Source: Nocardioides malaquae (GTDB lineage Bacteria > Actinomycetota > Actinomycetes > Propionibacteriales > Nocardioidaceae). From it: DNA of 64,000 bases. Location: assembly GCF_015070385.1 (NCBI RefSeq), contig NZ_JADCSA010000010.1:1-64000 (forward strand). Reading direction: 5' to 3'. Made by a program: the position numbers and the translations under genes. The notes beneath the pieces were generated by a model. It saw only the letters and a list, made by a program, of their open reading frames with translations, made no database searches and was not told the origin of the DNA. Numbering within the stretch: position 1 is the stretch's first letter; each line of letters opens with the position of its first letter. This document shows, in pieces, positions 8,267-18,114 of the stretch.

Positions 8267-11200
8267 ATGACCGACTCAGCGGACCACCCTGTGACCCCGA
8301 ATCCCGCGCTCCTGCTCAAGGACGCCATCGACGTGCCCGAGCAGGTGCACGCCGACGACTTCGTGCTCCAGCTGCACCGTGGTGTCGACGCCGCGCAGCG
8401 CACGCTGGACGACTACGTCGTCACCCCGGCGATCGCCGCGTCGTTCGACCAGGCACTGGGGCTGGTGCAGGCGGCGCTGACCCAGAGCTCCTCGAAGGGC
8501 ACCTTCATCCACGGGTCGTTCGGTTCTGGTAAGTCGCACTTCATGGCGGTGATGCACCTGCTGCTCACCGGAAACCCCGACGCACGGGCCCTGCCCGGCC
8601 TGCAGGCGTCGGTGGCGAAGTACGCGCCCGTGCTCGACAAGAACCTGCTGGCCGTCGACTACCACCTGCTCGGCAAGAAGTCGTTCGAGGAAGCCCTCTT
8701 CACCGGCTACCAGCAGACGGTCAGCCGGCTGCACCCGGACGCGCCGCTGCCGGTGCTGCACAAGTCCGACGGCATCCTCGAGGACGCCGCCGACCTGCGC
8801 GCCACCCTGGGCGACGACGCCTTCTTCGCCCGCCTCGGCGGTGCCGAAGCCGGGGCCTCCAAGTGGGGCAAACGGGCCGCCGGCTGGAGCGCCGAGACCT
8901 ACGACGCCGCCGCGGCCCAGCCGGCCGACCACCCCGACCGGGAGCGGTTGGTGCGGGCGTTGGTGGCGACCTTCTACAAGTCCTCGGTCGCCACCCGGGA
9001 GTGGTTGGAGATCTCCCAGGGCCTGCGGGCGATGACCGCCCACGCCAAGGAGCTCGGCTACGACGGCGTCGTGCTCTTCCTCGACGAGCTGGTGCTCTGG
9101 CTCGGTCAGCACCTGGGCGACATGGCCTTCATCCAGGCCGAGACCTCCAAGGTCGCCAAGCTGGTGGAGTCCGAGATGGGGGTGCTGCCGGTGCCGCTCA
9201 TCTCGTTCGTCGCCCGCCAGCGCGAGCTCAAGGACTTCCTCGGCGGCAGCGGCGTCGGCGCCGAACAGGTGGCCCTCGGGCAGTCGTTCCAGTGGTGGGA
9301 GGACCGGTTCGACAAGCTGACCCTGCAGGCCACCGACCTGCCCGAGATCGTCAACAAGCGGCTCCTCCAGCCCACGAGCGACGAGGGCCGCGTCTCGCTG
9401 TCCGCAGCGATCAGCCGGGTCAAGGCCAACCCGGCGGCGTGGCGCTACCTGCTCGAGGACGAGGCCGGCTCCGGGGAGGTCGACTTCGCGAAGGTCTACC
9501 CCTTCTCCCCTGCCCTCGTCGACGCGATGGTGGCGCTGTCGTCGCTGATGCAGCGCGAACGCACCGCGCTGAAGCTCATGAGTGAGCTGCTGGCCGCCGG
9601 CCGCGACGAGTTGACCGTCAGCGACGTCATCCCCGTCGGCGACCTCTTCGACGTGGTCGTGCTCGGTGACGCGAAGCCGCTGACCGACGCCATGAAGCGG
9701 CACTTCCAGCACGCCGAGACCTTCTACCTGCGCAAGATGCGGCCCTACCTGCTCAACAAGCACTCCGTGACCGAGGAGGAGGCCGCCGCGCTGCCGCGTA
9801 CGGCACCCTTCCGGACCGAGGACCGGCTCGCCAAGACCCTGCTCGTCGCCGAGCTGGTGCCCGAGGCCACCTCGCTGAAGAACCTGACCGCCGCCAAGCT
9901 CGCCGCGCTCAACTTCGGCACCGTCGTCTCCTTCGTGCCCGGCCAGGAGCACCAGCAGGTGCTGGCGTGGGTGCGGGAGTGGACCAGCGAGTTCGGTGAG
10001 GTCACCATCGGCGCGGGCGCCGACCCGCTGATCAGCATCCAGCTCTCGGGCGTCGACTACGACTCCGTGCTGGAGCACGTCCGCAACGAGGACAGCACCG
10101 CCAACCGCCGCAAGCTCCTGCGTGACCTGCTCATCGAGGAGCTCGGCGTCACCGTGCAGGGCGGGCTGATGGCCGAGTTCCAGCACCACCACGTGTGGCG
10201 CGGCTCCCGGCGCACGGCCGACCTGGTCTTCGGCAACATCCGCGACGTGCACAGCGTCAGCGACCAGGCGCTCACCGCCGAGGGCGGCCGCTGGCGCGTC
10301 GTCATCGACTATCCCTTCGACGACTCCCCCGAGCACGGACCCAACGACGACGTGGTCCGCATGGCGGAGGCCAAGGAGCGCATCGAGAGCACCACCATCG
10401 CCTGGATCCCCCACTACCTCTCCACGCAGCGAATGGACGACCTGGGCAAGCTGGTGCTGCTCGAATACCTGATGACCGGCGACCGGTTCGCCCAGAACTC
10501 CGAGCACCTGCCGATGACCGACCGGGAACCCGCCCGGATGCAGCTCGACAACCAGCGCAAGAACCTGCGCGAGCAGCTGCGCACCGCGCTGCGTCAGGCG
10601 TACGCCGTGCAGACCGGCAGCGACGACAACCTCGGCGCCCGGGTCGACGCCGGCGACACCTTCGTCAGCCTGCTGCCCGGCTTCCGGCCCCGCACCCCGC
10701 AGGCCACCCACCTCAAGGGCGGCCTCGACGAGGTGCTGGCCCAGGGGTTGGAGCAGCAGTATCCCGACCACCCGAAGTTCGAGCCCAGCGACCGTGAGGT
10801 CACCCGCACCCACCTCGCCCACACCCTCGACCTGGTGCGCCGCGCCATCGACAACGGCGGGCGGCTCGACGGCATCGAACGCGGCAAGGCCACCACGGCA
10901 CGACCCGTCGTGGCCGCCCTGGGGCTGGGCGAGCTGCGGGAAAATGTGCTCGCGGTGAAAAAGGAAAACTTCCGCTGGTGGACCCAGTTCACCCAGTGGG
11001 CCGCCAACGCGGGTGGTTCCCCCGACGTGGCCACGCTGCGGGCCCAACTCGCGGCCCACGGCATGCGGCCCGAGGTCGAGAACCTCGTCATCCTGACCTG
11101 GGCCGCTCTCGACGACCGGCAGTGGCAGCGCCACCAGGCGCCCGCCGCCACCCCCGACGTCGCCTCGGTGCCCGGCGACCTGGTGCTGGTGCCTGCCGTC

Positions 11201-11983
11201 CTCCCCGACGCCGACCTGTGGGCCGCCGCCCTCGAGCGGGCCGAGAAGGTCTTCGGCATCCCCCGCGAACACACCCTGAACGCCGCGGCCGTCGCCCGCC
11301 ACGGCGCTGCCGTGCGCCAGAAGGCCACCGAGTGGCGCGCCGCCGCGACCGACCTCGTGCGTGAGCTGGAGAAGCACGCGGCCGTGCTCGGCCTCGACCC
11401 GGCTGCGCTCACCGGGCGCCTCGCCACCGCACGCCGCGGCCGGGACCTCGTCGAGGCGCTCGTGTCGCGCACCGACCCCACCGTGGTGATCGAGACCCTC
11501 GGCGGCTTCGACCTGCCCGAGGAACCCCAGGCGCTCGCGAAGTCACTGGGCTCGGCGCACACCCTGGTCGCCACCCTGCGTGGCGCTGCCTGGGACCTGT
11601 TGGAGCAGATCGACGCCTTCGACACCGACGGCACCGTCACCGCCGGCCTGCACGCCGCCGCCCGCGCGGAGGAGCTGCACGCCGCGTTGGCGCCCGCGCT
11701 GGCCCAGGCACGCGCCGAGATCGTGGCCCGGCTGCCGAAGGCACCGCAGCCCGGGCCTGTCGCCCCGCAGCCGCCGATCGACCGGCCGGTGCCGCCGAAC
11801 ACGGTGCAGCCTGGCCCTGCGCAGCCGGTGGCGCCGTCCGTCACCGCGCCCACCCACCCCGACGACGTCGTGCTGGAGATCACCGACGAGGACGACCTGC
11901 GCGACGTGGCCGCCCAGGTGAAGGCGGCGTATGCGAAGAAGCAGCCCGGCAAGACCTTCCGGGTGCGCTGGGGCTGGGAGTGA
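8267..11983 (+). CDS. pglY: BREX type 2 ATPase PglY
   Basis: The product is a 1238-residue large ATPase, the BREX type 2 counterpart of BrxC. The P-loop GSFGSGKSHF lies at residues 83-92 and a Walker-B-like VVLFLDELVLWL segment at about 265-280. The C-terminal quarter is helical and Ala-rich, with a Pro/Gln-rich linker at about 1160-1200 and a basic end. ATG 8267 has GGAGA at 8258-8262, 16 bp after the pglX stop. PglY is thought to power or organise the complex with PglZ, which is encoded next; the ATPase role is family knowledge and the exact action here is inferred. Confidence 0.94.
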   Translation: MTDSADHPVTPNPALLLKDAIDVPEQVHADDFVLQLHRGVDAAQRTLDDYVVTPAIAASFDQALGLVQAALTQSSSKGTFIHGSFGSGKSHFMAVMHLLLTGNPDARALPGLQASVAKYAPVLDKNLLAVDYHLLGKKSFEEALFTGYQQTVSRLHPDAPLPVLHKSDGILEDAADLRATLGDDAFFARLGGAEAGASKWGKRAAGWSAETYDAAAAQPADHPDRERLVRALVATFYKSSVATREWLEISQGLRAMTAHAKELGYDGVVLFLDELVLWLGQHLGDMAFIQAETSKVAKLVESEMGVLPVPLISFVARQRELKDFLGGSGVGAEQVALGQSFQWWEDRFDKLTLQATDLPEIVNKRLLQPTSDEGRVSLSAAISRVKANPAAWRYLLEDEAGSGEVDFAKVYPFSPALVDAMVALSSLMQRERTALKLMSELLAAGRDELTVSDVIPVGDLFDVVVLGDAKPLTDAMKRHFQHAETFYLRKMRPYLLNKHSVTEEEAAALPRTAPFRTEDRLAKTLLVAELVPEATSLKNLTAAKLAALNFGTVVSFVPGQEHQQVLAWVREWTSEFGEVTIGAGADPLISIQLSGVDYDSVLEHVRNEDSTANRRKLLRDLLIEELGVTVQGGLMAEFQHHHVWRGSRRTADLVFGNIRDVHSVSDQALTAEGGRWRVVIDYPFDDSPEHGPNDDVVRMAEAKERIESTTIAWIPHYLSTQRMDDLGKLVLLEYLMTGDRFAQNSEHLPMTDREPARMQLDNQRKNLREQLRTALRQAYAVQTGSDDNLGARVDAGDTFVSLLPGFRPRTPQATHLKGGLDEVLAQGLEQQYPDHPKFEPSDREVTRTHLAHTLDLVRRAIDNGGRLDGIERGKATTARPVVAALGLGELRENVLAVKKENFRWWTQFTQWAANAGGSPDVATLRAQLAAHGMRPEVENLVILTWAALDDRQWQRHQAPAATPDVASVPGDLVLVPAVLPDADLWAAALERAEKVFGIPREHTLNAAAVARHGAAVRQKATEWRAAATDLVRELEKHAAVLGLDPAALTGRLATARRGRDLVEALVSRTDPTVVIETLGGFDLPEEPQALAKSLGSAHTLVATLRGAAWDLLEQIDAFDTDGTVTAGLHAAARAEELHAALAPALAQARAEIVARLPKAPQPGPVAPQPPIDRPVPPNTVQPGPAQPVAPSVTAPTHPDDVVLEITDEDDLRDVAAQVKAAYAKKQPGKTFRVRWGWE

Positions 11984-11987
11984 CACC

Positions 11988-14693
11988 GTGATCACCACCG
12001 TGGCGGGCGCCACCGCGCCCGCAGAACCCGGCTACGTGCGGCAGCGGGCCAAGGCACTGGTGCGCCAGCACGACCCGCACGCCCGCGTGCTGATCCTGCA
12101 CGCCCTGCCGCAGTGGTCCGGCGATCCGACGCTCACCGTCGAGGACCGGGTCGTGCACGTGCGGCCCTGCGCCTCCCAGCTGGCGGTGCTCGATGCGTAC
12201 GCCCAGCTGCCCGCCGACGACTACCTGGTCGTGCTGACCGACCGCACCACCCAGGACCTCGGGGACGCGGTCCTGCTGCGCGCCTGGCGCCGGCGGATCG
12301 AGATGCCCGACCTGTGGCAGGCCGTGCCGGCCCTTTTCAACGCCACCGGCTGCTCGCGTGACCTGCACCGCGTCGGCACCTGGGCACCCGCCGCCCTGCT
12401 GAGCCACGCGCCCGCCGGCGGGTGGCCGCCGGCCCGGGGTGTCGAGGTCACCGCCTCGCACGCCCTGGGCAACCTGCTGGCCCACCTGCTCGGCCGCTCC
12501 CTGCCGGAGACACCCGACGCCTCCCTGGTGCTCACCACGCTCGACTCCCCCGCCGCCCGGGCGCGGTGGCGCGGCGTCGACCCGGCGCTGCGGGCCGAGC
12601 TGACCGACTGGGCCGAGGCACACCTCGGCGTCGAGGTCGGCTTCGCGCTGCGCGCCGGCGCGCACCCCAGCCCCGTCACCCCGCTGGCCGTCGGCCTCGC
12701 GATGGCCGCACTCTGGGACCCGGCAGCGACCGGCATGGCCCGCGGTCAGGCCACTGGCATCCTCATCGAACGCCACTTGGATGGCCGCCAGCTCACCGTC
12801 GAGGCGGGCGCGCGGATCGGCGCGGCCTGCGCCGCGGTCGTCCGCCAGCGACTCGCCGTCAACGCCGTCCAGGCCGTCGAGGCCCGCCACACCCTCGCCC
12901 AGGCCGAGGCCGTGCTCGCCGACCTGGGCTGGGCCGAGGGCGCCGAGCTCTCCGACCTGCTGCCCGCTGGTCTGTCGGCCCGGATGCGCGCCCTCGGGGA
13001 GGCGTTGGGGCAGGGCTCCGAGGCCGCCGAGCAGGCGCTGGCCACCGTCACTGCCCACGCGCTCGCCCAGCACGAGACGCCCACCCTGGCCGCGGCCCGG
13101 ATGGCCGTGCGCCTCACCCGGTGGCTGGAGACACCGGAGACGACCTGCACCACACTGCACGACTCCCTGCACCGACAGGTGCGCGACGGCGCCTGGGTCG
13201 ACCGGGCCGTCAACGCCGTCTGGAACGGCTCCGACGACGGGGTGCTCGCCCAGCACTACGCCGCGCTCCTGGCGCGGGTCGCGGCCCGACGCCACGCCCG
13301 CGACCAGGTGGCCGCCCAGCAACTCGCCGCCCACGCCGCCGCACCCCACGCCGTGGAGGGCAGCGTCGCCGTGGAGCGGCTCCTGGCGGAGGTCGTCCAG
13401 CCGTGGCGCCTCCAGGACGGCGTCCTGCTGATCGTGCTCGACGCCATGAGCCTGGCGGTGGCGACCGAGATCGCCGAGAGCGTCGGCGAGCTCGGCCTGG
13501 TCGAGTGGGTGCCCGCCACCGGCACCCGGATGAGCGCCATCGCGGCGCTGCCCTCCCTGACCGAGATCTCGCGGGCCTCCCTGCTCAGCGGTGCCCTCAC
13601 CACCGGCACCGGGCCGGTGGAGAAGAAGGGGTTCGCCACGCTGTTCCCCGGTGCCCCGCTCTTCCACAAGGACGACCTGCGTTCCGACGCGGGCGAGCAG
13701 CTGCCGGCCTCCGTGACCGCCGCGATCGACGACGTGGCTGGCCGGCCCGTCGTCGGGGTCGTGCTCAACACCATCGACGACACCCTGCACAAGCAGGACG
13801 TCAGCGCCATGACCTGGACGCTCGACCGCCTCGCCCCACTGCGCGCGCTGCTCACCGCGGCGCGCGCCGCCGGGCGTACGGTCGTGCTCACCGCCGACCA
13901 CGGCCACGTCGTGGAGCAGGCGACCGAAGCCCGACCCGGCGACACGTCGCGGTGGCGTACGCCCGACAGCGGTGAGGTCACCGACGGCGAGGTGCTGGTC
14001 CGCGGGCCACGCGTGCTCGCCCCCGGCGGCGAAGCCGTGCTGCTGTGGGACCCCAGCGTCCACTACGGGCGCCGCCACCCCGGCTACCACGGCGGCGCCA
14101 GCCTGGCCGAGGTCACGATCCCGGTCATCGTGCTGCAACGCCTCGTCACCGCCGGCGCCCAGCCGGCCGGCGCCAAGGGCTGGGTCCCGGCGCCGCCGCA
14201 GGCCCCCGAGTGGTGGAACGAGCCGGTCCGCCAGACCGAGCCCGAGGAGACGGTCAGCGCACCGGCACGGAAGGCCAGTGCGCCGAAGGCGGCTCGTCCC
14301 GCCGTTGTCGACCCGTCGCAGGACGCGCTCTTCGACGTGGCACCTGCCGAGGAATCCGACGCAGCCCCCGCGGCCGCGTCGTCGACGGGCGACCTCGTCG
14401 ACGCTCTGCTGGCCTCCCCCGCGTACGCCGGGCAGAAGGCCCGCGCCGGACGGCGGCGCCCCGACGACACCGTCGTCGCCACCGTGGTGCGGACCCTGCT
14501 GGCCCGCGGCCACCGCGCCCACCGCGACACTCTGGCCAGTGAGGCCGGCATCCCCGTGCACCACGTCGAGCCGACCCTCGCAGCGGTGAAGCGGCTCCTC
14601 AACGTCGAGGGATACGCCGTGCTGGAGGACGATGTGGACCGGGTGAGCGTGAAGCTCGACGTGGCGCTGCTGCGCGACCAGTTCGGAATCTGA
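11988..14693 (+). CDS. pglZ: BREX type 2 phosphatase-fold protein PglZ
   Basis: The product is 901 residues in the alkaline-phosphatase superfamily. The core has LLIVLDAMSLAVATEI (metal-binding Asp region, about residues 480-495) and VLTADHGHVVEQ (about 633-644, metal ligands D637, H638 and H640), diagnostic of the PglZ domain. The N-terminal half is a helical region; a Pro/Ala-rich linker (about 740-830) precedes a C-terminal winged-helix-like tail. GTG 11988 follows the pglY stop by 4 bp, so coupling is likely. PglZ is the hallmark protein of all BREX types. Confidence 0.94.
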   Translation: MITTVAGATAPAEPGYVRQRAKALVRQHDPHARVLILHALPQWSGDPTLTVEDRVVHVRPCASQLAVLDAYAQLPADDYLVVLTDRTTQDLGDAVLLRAWRRRIEMPDLWQAVPALFNATGCSRDLHRVGTWAPAALLSHAPAGGWPPARGVEVTASHALGNLLAHLLGRSLPETPDASLVLTTLDSPAARARWRGVDPALRAELTDWAEAHLGVEVGFALRAGAHPSPVTPLAVGLAMAALWDPAATGMARGQATGILIERHLDGRQLTVEAGARIGAACAAVVRQRLAVNAVQAVEARHTLAQAEAVLADLGWAEGAELSDLLPAGLSARMRALGEALGQGSEAAEQALATVTAHALAQHETPTLAAARMAVRLTRWLETPETTCTTLHDSLHRQVRDGAWVDRAVNAVWNGSDDGVLAQHYAALLARVAARRHARDQVAAQQLAAHAAAPHAVEGSVAVERLLAEVVQPWRLQDGVLLIVLDAMSLAVATEIAESVGELGLVEWVPATGTRMSAIAALPSLTEISRASLLSGALTTGTGPVEKKGFATLFPGAPLFHKDDLRSDAGEQLPASVTAAIDDVAGRPVVGVVLNTIDDTLHKQDVSAMTWTLDRLAPLRALLTAARAAGRTVVLTADHGHVVEQATEARPGDTSRWRTPDSGEVTDGEVLVRGPRVLAPGGEAVLLWDPSVHYGRRHPGYHGGASLAEVTIPVIVLQRLVTAGAQPAGAKGWVPAPPQAPEWWNEPVRQTEPEETVSAPARKASAPKAARPAVVDPSQDALFDVAPAEESDAAPAAASSTGDLVDALLASPAYAGQKARAGRRRPDDTVVATVVRTLLARGHRAHRDTLASEAGIPVHHVEPTLAAVKRLLNVEGYAVLEDDVDRVSVKLDVALLRDQFGI

Positions 14694-14707
14694 CGGGAGG
14701 AGACGAG

Positions 14708-16021
14708 ATGCAGATCAGCCCCCGCCGACGTCAGGAGATCGTCGATGCCCTGCGCCGCGGGACCGTGCCGCAGCAGGGGCTCGACGTGATGGCCGTGGGG
14801 CTCGACCGGTTCGAGACCACGATCGACGAGGAGCTCCGCACGGTCGGCGCCGGGGGCGCGCAGTTCAAGGCGGTGCGCGGTGAGTACGGATCCGGCAAGA
14901 CCTTCTTCTCGCGGTGGCTGACCGAGCGCGCCAAGGCCGCCGGCTTCGCGACCGCCGAGGTGCAGATCTCCGAGTCCGAGACGCCGCTGCACAAGCTCGA
15001 GACCGTCTACCGCCGGATCGTCGACTCACTCTCGCCCTCCTTCCGCGACGTGGTCGACGGCTGGTTCTTCGTGCTCGACGGTGACGCACGTGAGGCCGGC
15101 GCCGGTGACGTCGACGCAGCCACCGAGGAGCTGCTGGAGAAGCGCCTGGCAGCGGTGAGCGCGCAGGCGCCCGCGTTCGCCCAGGTGCTGCGGGCCTACC
15201 GACGCGCCGCAGCGCAGGGGGACCGCGCCCAGGCCGACGCGCTGCTCGCCTGGCTCGGTGGCCAGCCGCACGTCTCCGCGGCCGTCCGGCGCTCCGCCGG
15301 GGTGCGCGGGGACATCGACCACTTCCAGGCGTTCGGCTTCCTGCAGGGTCTGCTGACCGTGCTGCGGGACTCCGACTACCAGGGGCTCGTGCTCGTGCTC
15401 GACGAGGTCGAGACGCTCCAACGGGTCCGCTCCGACATCAGGGAGCGCTCCCTCAACGCGCTGCGCCAACTCATGGACGAGGTCGACGGGGGTCGCTTCC
15501 CCGGGCTCTACCTGCTGATGACCGGCACCCCGGCCTTCTACGACGGTCAACAGGGCATCCAGCGGCTCGCGCCACTGGCCCAACGGTTGCAGACCGACTT
15601 CGACGACCCGCGCTTCGACAACCCCCGCGCCGTGCAGATCCGGCTCCACGGCTTCACCCCCGACAGCCTGGTCGAGCTCGGCCTGCGGGTCCGTGACATC
15701 TACGCCCTCGGGGCCTCCGACCCCGACCGGATCAATGCCGTGGTCGACGACGCCTACGTCGCGCTGCTGGCCGGGGCGGTGGCCGGCGACCTCGGCGGAC
15801 GCACCGGCGTGGCGCCGCGACTCTTCCTCAAGAAGCTGGTCGCCGACGTGCTCGACCGGGTCGACCAGTTCGATGACTTCGACCCGCGCCGCGACTACGC
15901 GCTCACCGTCAGCGACCTCGAGCTCACCTCGGCCGAACGCCAGGCGGCGGCGTTGGGACGCCGCCCCGACCCGGTCGGCAGCGCCGACGACATCGACCTC
16001 GAGATCGACCCGGAGGTCTGA
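14708..16021 (+). CDS. brxD: BREX ATP-binding protein BrxD
   Basis: This 437-residue AAA-type ATPase has its P-loop GEYGSGKTFF at residues 58-67 and a Walker B segment GLVLVLDEVETLQRV at about 227-241, followed by GLYLLMTGTPAFYDG, where a sensor-1 motif is expected. The family (BREX system ATP-binding protein BrxD) accompanies BrxHI in BREX type 2. GGGAGGAGACGAG at 14695-14707 is a strong ribosome site. Its TGA overlaps the ATG of brxHI by one base (TGATG). Confidence 0.92.
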   Translation: MQISPRRRQEIVDALRRGTVPQQGLDVMAVGLDRFETTIDEELRTVGAGGAQFKAVRGEYGSGKTFFSRWLTERAKAAGFATAEVQISESETPLHKLETVYRRIVDSLSPSFRDVVDGWFFVLDGDAREAGAGDVDAATEELLEKRLAAVSAQAPAFAQVLRAYRRAAAQGDRAQADALLAWLGGQPHVSAAVRRSAGVRGDIDHFQAFGFLQGLLTVLRDSDYQGLVLVLDEVETLQRVRSDIRERSLNALRQLMDEVDGGRFPGLYLLMTGTPAFYDGQQGIQRLAPLAQRLQTDFDDPRFDNPRAVQIRLHGFTPDSLVELGLRVRDIYALGASDPDRINAVVDDAYVALLAGAVAGDLGGRTGVAPRLFLKKLVADVLDRVDQFDDFDPRRDYALTVSDLELTSAERQAAALGRRPDPVGSADDIDLEIDPEV

Positions 16022-18114
16022 TGGTCGCCCCGGAGGCGGCGCTCAACCCGGCCATCGAGTTCCACGTCGTCAACGACCTCGGGTGGCCACGGTTGCGCCC
16101 CCTGCAGGAGGCGGCGATCGCGCCCGTACGCTCCGGGGCCGACTGCATCCTGATCGCGCCCACGGCGGGCGGCAAGACCGAGGCCGCCACCTTCCCGGTG
16201 CTCTCCTCGATGGTCGAGGAGGACTGGCGCGGCCTCACCGTGCTCTACGTGACCCCGCTGCGGGCGCTGCTGAACAACCTGCACCCCCGCATCGAGAAGT
16301 ACGGCGCGTGGCTCGGACGTACGGTCGGGTTGTGGCACGGCGACATCGGTGACGGTGCACGACGCCGCATCCTCGCCGAACCCCCGGACATCCTGCTGAC
16401 CACGCCCGAGTCGCTCGAGGCGATGCTGGTGTCGCGACGCGTCGACCACAACCGGTTCTTCGGCCAGCTGCGCACCATCGTCATCGACGAACTGCACTCG
16501 TTTGCCGCCTCCGACCGCGGATGGCACCTGCTCGGCGTCCTGGCGCGGCTGGAACGCCTCGCGGGACGGGACATCCAGCGGGTCGGGCTCTCGGCCACGG
16601 TCGGCAACCCCGAGCAGATCGGGCAGTGGCTCCAGGGTGACCCGACGCGGGAGCTGCGGGTCGTCACCGAAGAAGCGCCGCCCGGCGCCGCACAGCCCGA
16701 CGTCACCCTTGACTTCGTCGGGTCCGAGGCCAACGCTGCGAAGGTCATCGCCGCCCTCCACCGCGGCGAGAAACGGCTGGTCTTCTGCGAGTCGCGGCGC
16801 AAGAGCGAACACATCGCCCGAGCGTTGCGGGACATGGGCGTCGAGACCTTCGTGTCGCACTCCTCGCTCTCCGCGGACGAACGTCGCCGCAGCGAACAGG
16901 CCTTCGCCGAAGCGCAGAACACCGTCATCGTCGCCACCTCCACCCTCGAGCTCGGCATCGACATCGGCGACCTCGACCGGGTGATCCAGGTGGACGCCCC
17001 ACGAACGGTGGCCTCCTTCCTCCAACGCCTCGGCCGGACCGGACGCCGACCCGGGACGGTCCGCAACACGCTCTTCCTGGCCACCGACTCCGACGCCTTC
17101 CTCGAAGCCGCGGGACTGCTGCTGCTGTGGCGGCGCGGGTTCGTGGAGCCGGTGCTGCCGCCGCCACACCCCCAGCACCTGGTCGCCCAACAGCTGCTGG
17201 CCCTCGCGATTCAGGAGAGCTCGTTCGACGCGACCGCATGGCCGTCGTGGTGGGGTGGCGAAGCGGCCGCGAGCGGACTGATGACCGCGGCTGAGGGCGT
17301 ACTCGCGCACCTGCGGGCGGCCGGCTTCCTCGTCGAGGACGGGGGCCGGTTGATGATCGGTCCCGCGGCCGAGAAGGCGTTCGGCCGCCGGCACTTCATG
17401 GACCTGCTGTCCTCCTTCGCCGCCGAGCGCGAGCTGCGCGTGGTCGCCGGCACCAAGGAGATCGGGTTCATCTCCCCCCTGGCGCTCCCCCGACCCGACG
17501 ACAAGGGCGAAGAGAAGGCCATCCTCATGAACGGGCGCGCCTGGCACGTCGAGCATGTCGACTGGCAGCGCTTCGTCGTGCACGTCAGCCAGGTCTCCCA
17601 GAAGGCCGACGTCCGGTGGCAGAGCGGGGCCATCGCGCTGTCCTTCGAACTGATGCGCGCCCAACGCGACGTGCTGCTCGGCGAGACTCCGGACGTCCCG
17701 CTCACCCAGCGCGCCCAGCAGCGGCTCGCGTCTCTCCGCGAGCGACGGGGCCACCAGGTGTCGGACACCGGGCTCGTCGTCGAACGAACCGGGCCCGACG
17801 TGCACCTGTGGACCTGGGCCGGTCTCAAGGCCAACGAGACGCTGCGCTCAGCCTTGGGTGGCCCGGAAGGCACTTCCTACAACGACGTGATGATCCTGCG
17901 CGACCTCGACGACACCGCTGCCATCAACCATGCCGACGTCTCCGATGCGGTGCCTGATATCCCGGCTGCGATGGCTGAGGAGCTGAAGTTCTCCGCGGCG
18001 CTGCCGCCTGAGGACGCGGTGCGGGTGCTGGCCGAGCGGTTCACCGACCGGGTGGGGGCCGCACAGATCGTGCAGCAACCCCTGCAGCACCGAACCGAAT
18101 CGGGACGTCCATGA
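16021..18114 (+). CDS. brxHI: BREX ATP-dependent helicase BrxHI
   Basis: This 697-residue superfamily 2 helicase resembles the Lhr group. Walker A is APTAGGKTEA (residues 46-55), motif II is DELH (156-159), and motif III is probably GLSATVGN. Motifs V and VI are ATSTLELGIDIG and LQRLGRTGRRPG. The C-terminal domain (about 400-697) carries the Lhr-like region. It starts one base inside brxD and its last codons overlap the following gene as ATGA, so it is in the middle of one coupled operon. Its likely role is DNA or RNA unwinding during BREX modification or interference; the helicase family is clear, the substrate is not. Confidence 0.92.
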   Translation: MVAPEAALNPAIEFHVVNDLGWPRLRPLQEAAIAPVRSGADCILIAPTAGGKTEAATFPVLSSMVEEDWRGLTVLYVTPLRALLNNLHPRIEKYGAWLGRTVGLWHGDIGDGARRRILAEPPDILLTTPESLEAMLVSRRVDHNRFFGQLRTIVIDELHSFAASDRGWHLLGVLARLERLAGRDIQRVGLSATVGNPEQIGQWLQGDPTRELRVVTEEAPPGAAQPDVTLDFVGSEANAAKVIAALHRGEKRLVFCESRRKSEHIARALRDMGVETFVSHSSLSADERRRSEQAFAEAQNTVIVATSTLELGIDIGDLDRVIQVDAPRTVASFLQRLGRTGRRPGTVRNTLFLATDSDAFLEAAGLLLLWRRGFVEPVLPPPHPQHLVAQQLLALAIQESSFDATAWPSWWGGEAAASGLMTAAEGVLAHLRAAGFLVEDGGRLMIGPAAEKAFGRRHFMDLLSSFAAERELRVVAGTKEIGFISPLALPRPDDKGEEKAILMNGRAWHVEHVDWQRFVVHVSQVSQKADVRWQSGAIALSFELMRAQRDVLLGETPDVPLTQRAQQRLASLRERRGHQVSDTGLVVERTGPDVHLWTWAGLKANETLRSALGGPEGTSYNDVMILRDLDDTAAINHADVSDAVPDIPAAMAEELKFSAALPPEDAVRVLAERFTDRVGAAQIVQQPLQHRTESGRP